Shown here piece after piece: positions 1 through 7,251 of a DNA stretch of 14,487 nucleotides. Under the pieces are notes generated by a model that was given only the letters and a program-made list of their open reading frames with translations, searched no databases and was not told the origin of the DNA. The stretch is from JANNAV01 sp031384695. Its GTDB lineage: Bacteria; Pseudomonadota; Alphaproteobacteria; Rhodobacterales; Rhodobacteraceae. A program made the translations under genes and the position numbers. Location: contig JANNAV010000192.1 of the NCBI GenBank assembly GCA_031384695.1, positions 1 through 14,487 of the forward strand, in the 5' to 3' direction. How positions within the stretch are numbered: position 1 is the first letter of the stretch; each line of letters opens with the position of its first letter.

Positions 1-6
1 GAAATT

Positions 7-81
7 TGGCTGGGGCGCCAGGATTCGAACCTGGGTATGTCGGTACCAAAAACCGATGCCTTACCGCTTGGCGACGCCCCA
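7..81 (-). tRNA. tRNA-Gln (anticodon UUG)
   Basis: Read on the minus strand, 75 nt fold as a full cloverleaf. The acceptor arms are TGGGGCG and CGCCCCA, followed by discriminator G and an encoded CCA. The anticodon stem is TCGGT/ACCGA around the loop TTTTGGT, which gives anticodon TTG. The T arm contains the GGTTCGAATCC core. It delivers glutamine at CAA (and, by wobble, CAG) codons. A promoter-like pair lies just upstream. The 3' end is only six bases from the window edge, so its terminator is outside. Confidence 0.97.
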
Positions 82-91
82 ACTGCGAGGG

Positions 92-120
92 TGTTTAGCG
101 AAGCGGCTGCATGGCTGCAA
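92..120 (-). promoter_or_regulatory. Putative promoter of tRNA-Gln
   Basis: On the minus strand, TTGCAG (120-115) and TAAACA (97-92) are separated by 17 nt, which puts the start of transcription near 86, a few bases before the mature tRNA 5' end at 81. The spacing and position are right for a sigma-70-type promoter, but both hexamers are imperfect. Confidence 0.45.
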
Positions 121-183
121 GGGGGTAATCGGGAAATTATCGCTGGGTGTTGAATGCATTACCCGCAGGGGATAGGTGGGGCC

Positions 184-1362
184 ATGGAACGGGTTGATGT
201 GGTCATACTGGGTGCCGGGGCGGCGGGCATGTTCGCGGCGATCGAGGCCGGGCGGCGTGGGCGGCGGGTGTTGGTGATCGACCACGCGAAGGCCGCGGGC
301 GAAAAGATCCGCATATCGGGCGGTGGCCGGTGCAATTTCACCAACCTCGGCATAGCACCCGAGCGGTTCATCTCGGCCAATCCGCGCTTTGCGCTTTCGG
401 CGCTGAAACGCTTTACCCAGTGGGATTTCATTGCGCGGCTGGATGCGGCGGGGATCGCCTGGCATGAAAAGACCCTTGGGCAGTTGTTTTGTGACGGACC
501 GGCGACCCAGGTGGTGGCGATGTTGCTGCGGGATATGGAGCGGGCGGGGGTTGCGCTTTGGCTGAACTGCGGGGTGGGGGCAGTGCGGCGCGGGACGGCG
601 GGGTTTGAGGTGGATACCGCGCGCGGTCCGGTGACGGCGCGGGCGGTGGTGGTGGCGACGGGGGGCAAGTCGGTTCCGAAAATGGGGGCGACGGGGTTGG
701 GCTATCAGATTGCGGCTGCCTTTGATGTGCCACAGGTGGAGACGCGGCCTGGGTTGGTGCCGCTGACCTTTGCCGAACAGGAACTGGCGTGGCTGCGCGA
801 TCTGGCGGGTGTGGCGGTGGAGGCGCGGGTGGCGGTGGGGCGGACCTGTTTTGACGAGGCGATGTTGTTCACCCATCGCGGCTTGTCGGGGCCTGCGGTG
901 CTGCAAATCTCGAGCTACTGGCGCGAGGGGCAGCAGGTTTTGGTGAATCTGATGCCGGGCCGTGATCTGGCGGCGGTTTTGCGGGCGGCAAAGCATGAAA
1001 ACGGGCGGGCGGCGTTGCGGACGGTGCTGAGCCATCATCTGCCGGACCGTCTGGCGCGGCATCTGGAAACGGCGTCAGGGGTGGTGGGCACGATGGCGGA
1101 CCAGAATGGTGCGGCGTTGGAGCGGGTGGCGGCGCGGGTGCAGGATTGGCGTCTGGTGCCGGTGGGATCGGAAGGCTACCGCACCGCCGAGGTGACTTTG
1201 GGCGGCATAGACACCCGGGCGCTGGACGGGCGCACGATGGAGGCCAAAGGCGTTTCGGGGCTTTATTTCATTGGCGAAGTGGTCGATGTGACAGGCTGGC
1301 TTGGCGGCTATAATTTTCAGTGGGCCTGGTCCTCGGGCTGGGCGGCGGGGCAGGCCGTCTGA
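184..1362 (+). CDS. NAD(P)/FAD-dependent oxidoreductase, HI0933/BaiN (YhiN) family
   Basis: Predicted flavoprotein of 392 residues, the usual family length. An N-terminal Rossmann FAD site reads GAGAAG at residues 10-15 after a run of hydrophobic residues. The family-specific SGGGRCNFTN motif is at 45-54, ATGGKSVPKMGATG forms the middle strand, and the C-terminal FAD-contacting block GLYFIGEVVDVTGWLGG lies near 357-373, followed by the NFQWAWSSG tail. These identify the HI0933-like family, whose members are mostly uncharacterised; BaiN of a gut clostridium is linked to bile-acid reduction, but that substrate should not be carried over here. I chose the ATG at 184 because AGGTGGGG lies just upstream and the GAGAAG fold starts at the normal distance. 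An in-frame ATG at 154 would add ten non-conserved residues. The gene ends three bases before the stop of kdsA on the opposite strand. It is probably cytoplasmic. Confidence 0.9.
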   Translation: MERVDVVILGAGAAGMFAAIEAGRRGRRVLVIDHAKAAGEKIRISGGGRCNFTNLGIAPERFISANPRFALSALKRFTQWDFIARLDAAGIAWHEKTLGQLFCDGPATQVVAMLLRDMERAGVALWLNCGVGAVRRGTAGFEVDTARGPVTARAVVVATGGKSVPKMGATGLGYQIAAAFDVPQVETRPGLVPLTFAEQELAWLRDLAGVAVEARVAVGRTCFDEAMLFTHRGLSGPAVLQISSYWREGQQVLVNLMPGRDLAAVLRAAKHENGRAALRTVLSHHLPDRLARHLETASGVVGTMADQNGAALERVAARVQDWRLVPVGSEGYRTAEVTLGGIDTRALDGRTMEAKGVSGLYFIGEVVDVTGWLGGYNFQWAWSSGWAAGQAV

Positions 1363-1365
1363 GCA

Positions 1366-2196
1366 TCAGACATGCAGCGGATCGGCTTTCGCCAAAGCGT
1401 CAAACGCCATCAGGCTTTGGATCAGGGCGGGCATCTGGGCCAGCGGGATCATGTTCGGGCCATCCGAGGGGGCGGTATCGGGGGCCTCGTGGGTTTCGAT
1501 GAACACGCCCGCGATCCCCAGCGATACGGCGGCGCGGGCCATCACCGGGGCAAACTCGCGCTGACCACCGGTGCTGTTGCCAAGCCCGCCGGGTTGCTGC
1601 ACCGAATGGGTGGCATCCATGATCACCGGGTAGCCGGTGCGCGCCATGATCGGCAGGCTGCGCATATCGGTGACCAAAGCGTTATAGCCAAAGGATACGC
1701 CGCGTTCGGTGAGTAAAATCCGTGAGTTGCCGGTTGAGGCCACTTTCTCGGCGACGTTCGCCATGCCTTCGGGGGCGAGGAACTGCCCCTTCTTGATATT
1801 CACCACAGCACCGGTTTCGCCTGCCGCAATCAGAAGATCGGTTTGGCGGCACAGGAAGGCCGGGATCTGGATGATGTCCACCACCGACGCCGCCAGCCGC
1901 GCCTGTTCAGCATCGTGAATATCGGTCAGAACCGGGATGCCCATGGCGCGGACCGCTTGCAGCACGGCAAGGCCGCCGTCGATCCCGAGGCCGCGCTTGC
2001 CTTTGAGCGAGGTTCGGTTGGCTTTGTCGTAGCTGGCTTTGAACACGTATTGCGCGCCTGCGGTATGGCAGGCCTCGCGCATGACACCCGCAATCATCTG
2101 GGCATGATCCAGGCTTTCAAGCTGACATGGCCCGGCGATCAGCAATAATGGTAAATGGTTGCCGACGCTTATGCCGCCGAAGGATACGGTTTTCAT
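1366..2196 (-). CDS. kdsA: 3-deoxy-8-phosphooctulonate synthase (Kdo-8-phosphate synthase)
   Basis: Condenses phosphoenolpyruvate with D-arabinose 5-phosphate to Kdo 8-phosphate, the committed step to Kdo for lipopolysaccharide and for capsule lipid linkers; cytoplasmic. It has 276 residues, the family norm, and an almost complete set of landmarks: IAGPCQLES at 20-28, FKASYDKANR near 52-61, IIQIPAFLCRQTDL, VNIKKGQF and the FIETHEAP block. The cysteine of AGPC (C24), H197 of DATHS, E234 of FIETH and D245 of SDGPN match the metal ligands of the metal-dependent class, whereas the Escherichia coli metal-independent enzyme has Asn at the Cys position. Two ATGs lie in tandem (2199 and 2196). GAGG is 2 nt from the first and 5 nt from the second, so I favour 2196. 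It follows the kpsE-like gene with a gap of only a few bases, so it is the last gene of the export operon. Confidence 0.96.
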   Translation of the reverse strand: MKTVSFGGISVGNHLPLLLIAGPCQLESLDHAQMIAGVMREACHTAGAQYVFKASYDKANRTSLKGKRGLGIDGGLAVLQAVRAMGIPVLTDIHDAEQARLAASVVDIIQIPAFLCRQTDLLIAAGETGAVVNIKKGQFLAPEGMANVAEKVASTGNSRILLTERGVSFGYNALVTDMRSLPIMARTGYPVIMDATHSVQQPGGLGNSTGGQREFAPVMARAAVSLGIAGVFIETHEAPDTAPSDGPNMIPLAQMPALIQSLMAFDALAKADPLHV

Positions 2197-2203
2197 CATT
2201 GCC

Positions 2204-3883
2204 TCAGGCTGTCAGTTGTTCGCGCAGGATGGCGACGGTCATCGAGATCATCAGGTACACCCCGGCAAAGATCAGCATCGAGACGATGGTGTTTTCAAAG
2301 GCGCGGGGATAGGCGGCCTCGTCGGGGGCGACGGGGCTGACCGAGATCGACAGATAGCGCGTCTGGCGGTTGGCCTCGACCCGCGCGGTTTCCATGGCGG
2401 CGAGGGATTGGCTGAGCATCAACTGCCGGGTCGCGACATCGGTTTGCGCCACCAGCAACTCACTCTGAATGCGGGCGAGCGACAGGCCGCTGGTGCTGTC
2501 TTCGGTCATCCGCGAGCGCAGGCTGGCGATTTCGGATTCGAGCGTGGCGATCCGGCGTTTCAGCGGTTCCATCCGCGCAAGGTTGGGGGTCTCGTTGGAT
2601 TCCATCTGCGCCAGCGACAGACGGTCCAGCGTCAACTGGCCATCGAGGGTGGCGATCTGGCTGGTGATCAGGCTGACCTCGATGTCAGATGACAGAACCT
2701 TGTATTTTTCCTGCAAGTCGATGACGCGGCTGTTGGCCTCGCTCAGCTTGGTTTCGGTTTCGTCGAAACTTTCGCGCGCCCCCTTCATCTGATCTTCACG
2801 CAAGCGCAGGGTCAGGCCTTCCACCCGGTCTTCGGCATAGCCGATCAGGGCTTTGGAGAACTCTACCGCGGCCGCGGGGCTGGCGGCGATAACCTCCATT
2901 TTGATAAGGCCTTCAGTGGGATCGTAGGAGATCTTCACGTGACGGCGGTAGGCCTTGTAGGCGGCCGAATTGGTGCCATTCGGATCAAGCCGCTGCAGGG
3001 GATCAATTTCGGGCGCGCTGAAATGCTGGCGAAAGCCGTTGTCGGCATCAAGGCGCTGCATGGCATCGGGCGATTGCAGATAGCCTTGCACCGCGATTGA
3101 ATCCTGTGAAGTGGCAAACTGGGTGCCGCGCAGCAGGCTGCCCATGCCGGCGGCGGCGGCGGGTTCGGCTTGCTGGATCACAAATTCGGTTTTGGTGGCG
3201 TACATCGGGGTTGCGATGGCATAGTAATAAATGCCGCAAAGCAGGGTAGGCAGGCCGACGAAAATTGCCAGCCGCACCGCCAGCAGCATGGATTTGCGGC
3301 TGCGGCGCTGTGCCATGTCGCGCTGGATGCGGCCGACTTCGGCGATGTGGGAATCGTCGGCGCGTTGTTCGGTGGAGGGCACCTGAATCGGCTTTAGGGT
3401 TTGCGGCAGTTTGACCCCGTCGCCCGAAGACACCGTTAACGCGCGCGAGCCGGTATCGGGGGGGACACCATCAGCGGAGGACACCAGTTCCAACACCGAA
3501 TTGACCTGAAACGGATCAATCCCCTGATTGCGCAGCAGGCGGACGGCGTCGAAATCGGATGTCGCGGGCAGGCCGTATTTTTGCGCCACCCGGCGTGCCA
3601 TCCGCAACTGCCGTCCGGTGAGACCTTCGCGCCGGATGCTGTCGATATCGGCGGGGGCGGATGCAACCGGGTCTTTTCCCGGGGGGGTTTTCTCTGGCAC
3701 AGCGGCAGGTGCGGGCGTGACCGGCTGCACGAAGCTGATACCCGCAAAGCCATCATCCGAGGCGGAGGGAAAGAACGCCTCGTCGCCTACGACATGCGGG
3801 CGCGGGCGGGGCGCCAGAACCGGGGCTGTCACCGGCTCGGGGCGGCGGGTGCGGAACCTGCTAACTCTTAGCTTCATAGTCAT
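2204..3883 (-). CDS. Capsule polysaccharide export inner-membrane protein, KpsE/CtrB-like (PCP family)
   Basis: This 559-residue protein probably links the inner-membrane ABC exporter to the outer-membrane channel during capsule export. Residues 1-195 are predicted cytoplasmic. They include a Pro/Ala-rich low-complexity stretch (15-80) and a small charged helical block (about 82-133, with GLTGRQLRMARRVAQKYGL). TM1 spans roughly 199-222, followed by YATKTEFVIQ, the typical Wzz/KpsE-type entry to the periplasmic domain. Residues 355-510 are heptad-rich and should form the long periplasmic coiled coil. A PxxP-poor linker (SVSPVAPDEAAYPRAF) leads to TM2 at 531-553 and a short RE-rich tail. This two-TM layout defines KpsE/CtrB. 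The family members I know are nearer 380-400 residues, and the excess is the N-terminal extension. The start overlaps the end of the ATPase gene by 23 bases. A second in-frame ATG lies six bases further in. Confidence 0.85.
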   Translation of the reverse strand: MTMKLRVSRFRTRRPEPVTAPVLAPRPRPHVVGDEAFFPSASDDGFAGISFVQPVTPAPAAVPEKTPPGKDPVASAPADIDSIRREGLTGRQLRMARRVAQKYGLPATSDFDAVRLLRNQGIDPFQVNSVLELVSSADGVPPDTGSRALTVSSGDGVKLPQTLKPIQVPSTEQRADDSHIAEVGRIQRDMAQRRSRKSMLLAVRLAIFVGLPTLLCGIYYYAIATPMYATKTEFVIQQAEPAAAAGMGSLLRGTQFATSQDSIAVQGYLQSPDAMQRLDADNGFRQHFSAPEIDPLQRLDPNGTNSAAYKAYRRHVKISYDPTEGLIKMEVIAASPAAAVEFSKALIGYAEDRVEGLTLRLREDQMKGARESFDETETKLSEANSRVIDLQEKYKVLSSDIEVSLITSQIATLDGQLTLDRLSLAQMESNETPNLARMEPLKRRIATLESEIASLRSRMTEDSTSGLSLARIQSELLVAQTDVATRQLMLSQSLAAMETARVEANRQTRYLSISVSPVAPDEAAYPRAFENTIVSMLIFAGVYLMISMTVAILREQLTA

Positions 3884-4520
3884 AAAGCCGCTTCGCTTCT
3901 GCTAAAGTTTCAAACATGTAAAGCTGGCCGTTTTTCAGCACGGCGGCTGAACGGCAGAACTTTTCGAGGGTTCCGGGCTGGTGCGATACCACGATAACGG
4001 TGGCTTTTGACAGGCGTTCGCGCAGGATTTTGCCGGCCTTGCGGTTGAAATCGACATCGGTGCTGGAGGGCATGCCCTCGTCTATCAGGTAAATGTCGAA
4101 TTCGAGCGCCAGCATCAGCGAGAACGAAAAGCGGGCGCGCATGCCGGATGAATAGGTGCCGACGGGCATGTCGAAATATTCGTCGATGCCGGCAAGCCAG
4201 CGGCAGAATGCCTCGACATAATCGGGGTCGAGGCCGTAAAGCCGGGCGATGTAGCGGGCGTTTTCGGTGGCGGTGTGTTTGTTGATGATGCCGCCCATGA
4301 AACCAAGCGGGAACGAGATGCGCGACGTGCGCAACACCCGGCCCTCATCCGGTTTTTCCAGACCGGCCATCATGTTGACAATGGTGGTTTTTCCGGCGCC
4401 GTTGCGCGCAAGGATGCCCAGCGAATTGCCGACTTCCACGCGGAACGATGCCCGATCGAGGATGACCTTGCGGGTCTGACCGGTCCAGAACGATTTGCTG
4501 ACGGTTTCGAACTCGATCAT
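3861..4520 (-). CDS. Capsule polysaccharide export ATP-binding protein, KpsT/CtrD-like
   Basis: ATPase subunit of an ABC-2 type exporter for lipid-linked capsular polysaccharide, acting at the cytoplasmic face with a KpsM-type permease. It has 219 residues, like E. coli KpsT. Walker A is ARNGAGKT (38-45), with Ala in place of the first Gly. The KpsT-like segment ISFPLGFMGG is at 68-77. The signature YSSGMRAR (123-130) is the form typical of polysaccharide exporters. Walker B is IYLIDE (143-148) and the H-loop is VVSHQ (H180). The start at 4520 gives the conserved opening MIEFETVSKSFW, with AGGGG four bases upstream. An in-frame ATG at 4637 would add 39 residues with no family likeness and no ribosome site. 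The D-loop reads MPSSTD rather than the TAVGD of E. coli KpsT. First gene of the operon with the kpsE-like gene and kdsA; kpsM is not adjacent. Confidence 0.88.
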   Translation of the reverse strand: MIEFETVSKSFWTGQTRKVILDRASFRVEVGNSLGILARNGAGKTTIVNMMAGLEKPDEGRVLRTSRISFPLGFMGGIINKHTATENARYIARLYGLDPDYVEAFCRWLAGIDEYFDMPVGTYSSGMRARFSFSLMLALEFDIYLIDEGMPSSTDVDFNRKAGKILRERLSKATVIVVSHQPGTLEKFCRSAAVLKNGQLYMFETLAEAKRLYDYEAKS

Positions 4521-4523
4521 TGC

Positions 4524-4536
4524 GCCCCTGAGGGGC
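4524..4536 (-). promoter_or_regulatory. Short hairpin over the kpsT-like ribosome binding site
   Basis: GCCCC-TGA-GGGGC on the plus strand reads as GCCCC-TCA-GGGGC in the transcript. The 3' arm includes the AGGGG that would pair with 16S rRNA just before the ATG at 4520. A 5-bp all-GC stem with a 3-nt loop could dampen translation initiation. It is seen directly; its regulatory role is inference. Confidence 0.3.
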
Positions 4537-4685
4537 CCGCCTCCTTGCTGTTGCGCCTTCGGGCGTCCGGGCAATGGCCCAGGTTGCCAGTTGAAGGTTA
4601 ATTCGCCGTATCCATCGTCCGTGTTGACATCCCGCATCGCAGCCCGGTTGCCTGTCTGGTGTTCTTAGGGGGGCATTTGGGCAGC

Positions 4686-4715
4686 ATTATGTCGGTTTTT
4701 CGCATCCGAACACAA
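4686..4715 (-). promoter_or_regulatory. Putative promoter of the kpsT-kpsE-kdsA operon
   Basis: Minus-strand TTGTGT (4715-4710) and CATAAT (4691-4686) are spaced by 18 nt. The -10 differs from consensus at one base. Transcription would begin near 4679, leaving a leader of about 160 nt before the kpsT-like start. It lies directly after the nhaA-like stop, where I see no terminator, so some read-through from nhaA is possible. Confidence 0.5.
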
Positions 4716-4745
4716 TGGGCCATGGATTTGACGATTGTTTCCCGC

Positions 4746-5966
4746 TTATGCCGCGCGCCTGGGCAGCAGGCGGGCCAGACACAGGGAAACCGGTGCGGCC
4801 AGCAGGCTGAGGGCGGCGCCAAGCCGGGCGGCTTCGGCCATCTGGCCGCCGGGCAGGGCACTGTCGAGGGTGAGGATCGGCACGGTAAAGCCGATGCCCG
4901 CGATGGCCGCGATCAGCACCACATCGCGCAGGTTCACCCCGGGGGGCAGGGTGGTGCGCGTCAGAGCGGCGGCGGCGGCCATTCCGGCGATGATGCCAAG
5001 CGGTTTTCCAAGCCAGAACGCCGCCAGCACAGCGCCGGTGGTGGGGCCGATTGCCGCCAGATCAACACCGCCCTTGGTGAAGCCGAACAGCAGCAACACC
5101 AGCGCCAGTGGCTTTGCCAGATAATGGACAAAACGGTTCAGGGGATCATGCAGAAACTCTTCCGCCTCGGCGAACAGGCCGAACGAGCGTTCGGCATGGG
5201 GGATGGCGGGGATGATCGGCAAGAGGCCAAGTGCGGGCGGCAGACCGGCGGCGGCCACGCCGACAAAGCAGAACGCCCCGGCCACCAGATAGGGCCAGAG
5301 TGCCAGGCCATGCCTGCGGCGGCGTTCGGATGCGCCCGGGCCGGGGCGGCGACCGTAGAAAAACCAGACACTTACGCTTGCCAGCACCGGCAGCAACAGC
5401 CAGCTGAGCCGCAGCAACCCATGCGGATTGGCAAGGCCCGACAGCAGCAAGCCCAGGATATCGGCGCCGATCGTGATCAGCAAAAGCACATGCAGTGCCA
5501 CATGGCCGTTGCCGAAAACCATGCGCCCTACGACATAGCACAGCACCACATCGCAGCCGAGCGGCACCGGCCAGCCGGTGCCAAAGCGCGCCTCAACGGC
5601 GGTCTCGAACAGCGACTGGCTCAGCAGCCACGCAACAACCGCGCCGATCATGCCGCCGATCACCCCGCCGAACGGCACCGCGACAGAGCCGCCGGTGAGC
5701 GCGCTGCGTTCCAGGATCAGTGCCTCCCACAGTTCTTTGGTGATGAAGAACATGAAGAAGGCCATCAGGCCCCGGGCCACCACCTCATGTGCTGTCAGGC
5801 TGAGCGGGACCGGCGCCAGCCATGCGGGCAGTGGCAGGTCAAACAGCCGGAATTCCACGGTATCATAATAGCTTGCCGGGGCGAGGTTGACCCAGACCGT
5901 GGCCAGCGCGGCACCGCCCAGCAGCGCAAAGGCGTAAAGGCGCACAAACGGCGAGACACGGTACAT
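4746..5966 (-). CDS. NhaA-family Na+/H+ antiporter homologue with altered ion site
   Basis: Polytopic inner-membrane protein of 406 residues with NhaA landmarks in order: RGLMAFFMF near 65, GGVIGGMIGAVVAW near 100-112, GWPVPLGCD with D139 (E. coli D133), the DILG motif at 169-172, LGKPLGI with K321 (E. coli K300), and IAGIGFTVPILTLD near 355-368. NhaA exchanges Na+ (or Li+) for two protons. A gap-free comparison with E. coli NhaA from memory places D169 on D163 and I170 on D164, so the second of the paired aspartates that bind the ion is missing. The histidine-containing VHATLAGV region is also poorly matched. Transport may therefore differ or be lost. I chose the ATG at 5966 because GAAGG lies 7 nt upstream. 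A GTG at 6008 gives 420 residues but overlaps the likely promoter -10. Confidence 0.82.
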   Translation of the reverse strand: MYRVSPFVRLYAFALLGGAALATVWVNLAPASYYDTVEFRLFDLPLPAWLAPVPLSLTAHEVVARGLMAFFMFFITKELWEALILERSALTGGSVAVPFGGVIGGMIGAVVAWLLSQSLFETAVEARFGTGWPVPLGCDVVLCYVVGRMVFGNGHVALHVLLLITIGADILGLLLSGLANPHGLLRLSWLLLPVLASVSVWFFYGRRPGPGASERRRRHGLALWPYLVAGAFCFVGVAAAGLPPALGLLPIIPAIPHAERSFGLFAEAEEFLHDPLNRFVHYLAKPLALVLLLFGFTKGGVDLAAIGPTTGAVLAAFWLGKPLGIIAGMAAAAALTRTTLPPGVNLRDVVLIAAIAGIGFTVPILTLDSALPGGQMAEAARLGAALSLLAAPVSLCLARLLPRRAA

Positions 5967-6006
5967 GGGGCGGCCTTCGCGGGGCTGAAGGGCAGGGATC
6001 TTCTTC

Positions 6007-6035
6007 ACCTAAGCACGAGTGCGGGAGGGCTTCAA
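6007..6035 (-). promoter_or_regulatory. Putative promoter of the nhaA-like gene
   Basis: Minus-strand TTGAAG (6035-6030) and TTAGGT (6012-6007) are 17 nt apart, which would start transcription near 6000 and leave a leader of about 35 nt to the ATG at 5966. The -10 is weak, but the spacing and place fit. It argues against the alternative GTG start at 6008. Confidence 0.35.
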
Positions 6036-6426
6036 CCGGGGTTTTCGCGGCGGCCCGCGCGCGTGATGCGGGATCGGCGTTTGGGCAGCATACCCGGGGC
6101 AGAACGGCGTGTGACGCGGCGGTAAACGCGGGGGGCGGCCATGGGTCGACTGCGGCTGTGGCTTGTGCGCCGGTAGTGGCCGGTGCGCGGTGCCATGGCG
6201 GGGCGCGGGGTGCTTTTGGCGGCGCCACCCCGGTCACAGGCGCCGCGTTTTCGATGCAGCGGACCATGCACATCTGATACATACGCGGCATAGGGCTGCG
6301 GCCATGGCCGGGTGGCCCGGATTTGCCATTGCGCGCAGGCGGCCGGCTTGGTTGCGGCCCTTGGTTTGAGGCGGGATTGGTGGCACAATCCGCCAAGGCG
6401 ATGGCACAGGCAAAGCAGGAATGATG
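6036..6426. other. Gene-free spacer between nhaA-like and sseB-like genes
   Basis: About 390 bases between divergent genes. It is very GC-rich, with several partial inverted repeats. Open frames cross it on both strands, but none has a convincing ribosome site, a recognised protein motif or an end within the spacer that suits a gene. A minus-strand frame starting at 6282 (MYQMCMVRCIEN) runs on into nhaA and is not called. The spacer must carry the promoter of the sseB-like gene, which I could not pinpoint. Confidence 0.5.
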
Positions 6427-7251
6427 ATGACCCCTTTGGATCAGGCGCATGCGGCGATGGCGGGCGGGCGCGAGGCGGATGCCTTGCGGTTTTACCGGGT
6501 GCTGGCGGATGCGACGTTGTTCTTGTTGCTGGAGCACGAGGGGACGGGTGAGCGGATCAACCCGAAGGTGTTCGATCTGCCCGACGGCCCGGTGCTGCTG
6601 GCCTTTGACAGCGAGGACCGGATGGCGGAGTTCGGGCAGGGTACGTTCGGGCAGGGTACGTTCGGGCAGGGTACGTTTGGGCAGGGTGCGATGCCCTATG
6701 CCGCATTGCCCGGGCGGATCGTGGCGCAGCATCTGGCGGGCAGGGGCGTGGCTTTGGGGTTGAACTTCGGTTCGGGGTCGGCGTCGGAAACCTTGTTGCC
6801 GCCCGAGGCGATGAGTTGGCTGGCCGAAATGCTGGAGCAGGTGCCGGATGCGGTGGAGGCGCGGGCGGAGGTGTTCAGCGCGCCCTCGGCCCTGCCCGGG
6901 GTGCTGGACACCGCGCTGCGCGAAACGTTGGCGGCAGCGGCGGGGCTGGCGCGGGCGGCGGTGCTGGTGGGGGTGCGCTATGCGGGGGGCGGGCGCGGCC
7001 ATGTGCTGGCCATCGTCGATGCCCATCCCGGTGCGCAGGACGCTTTGGCACGCGCGGTGGGCGAGACGCTGGTGTTCTCGGGGGTTGAGGCGGGGGTGAT
7101 TGATGTGACTTTCGTGGCGGCGGCGGACAAAGCGCTGGCGCAGATGCAGCGGTTCGGGCGGGTTTTCGAGATCCCGGAACCGGAGATGCCTGCGCGCCCG
7201 GCCCCCGCAGCACCGGGGATGGACCCGGACCGGCCGCCGCGGTTGCGCTGA
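6427..7251 (+). CDS. SseB-family protein with an in-frame pentapeptide repeat
   Basis: Predicted 274-residue soluble protein. The N-terminal half resembles the SseB N-terminal domain: a helical start (residues 1-26), VLADATLFLLLE, LPDGPVLLAFDSEDRMAEF, and MPYAALPGRIVAQHLAGRGVALGLNFGS near 89-116. The C-terminal half (about 140-245) resembles the companion SseB C-terminal domain, and the last 25 residues are Pro-rich and look disordered. SseB is named from a type III secretion component, but free-standing homologues are common and of unknown role; I see no secretion genes here. Residues 69-88 are four copies of FGQG(T/A) inserted just where the strand turns toward the PYAALPGR motif. Three ATGs lie in a row at 6421, 6424 and 6427. 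AGGA at 6417-6420 is 6 nt from the third, which I take as start. It appears monocistronic. Confidence 0.78.
   Translation: MTPLDQAHAAMAGGREADALRFYRVLADATLFLLLEHEGTGERINPKVFDLPDGPVLLAFDSEDRMAEFGQGTFGQGTFGQGTFGQGAMPYAALPGRIVAQHLAGRGVALGLNFGSGSASETLLPPEAMSWLAEMLEQVPDAVEARAEVFSAPSALPGVLDTALRETLAAAAGLARAAVLVGVRYAGGGRGHVLAIVDAHPGAQDALARAVGETLVFSGVEAGVIDVTFVAAADKALAQMQRFGRVFEIPEPEMPARPAPAAPGMDPDRPPRLR
6631..6690 (+). repeat. 15-bp tandem repeat, four units, inside the sseB-like gene
   Basis: Units at 6631, 6646, 6661 and 6676. The first three (TTCGGGCAGGGTACG) are identical. The fourth differs at two bases (TTT for TTC, GCG for ACG). Each unit encodes FGQGT (the last FGQGA). The repeat keeps the frame, so slippage would add or remove five residues without breaking the protein. 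Confidence 0.97.

Noticed and set aside
5967..6008. GTG start for the nhaA-like gene at 6008
   Set aside because: It lacks a spaced ribosome site and falls on the putative -10 element, whereas the ATG at 5966 has GAAGG at a good distance and sits next to TM1.
4659..6125. A 488-codon open frame on the plus strand opposite the nhaA-like gene
   Set aside because: Its translation is Gln/His/Arg-rich with no motifs, as expected of a reverse-strand shadow in GC-rich DNA. The opposite strand encodes a clear membrane protein with NhaA landmarks.
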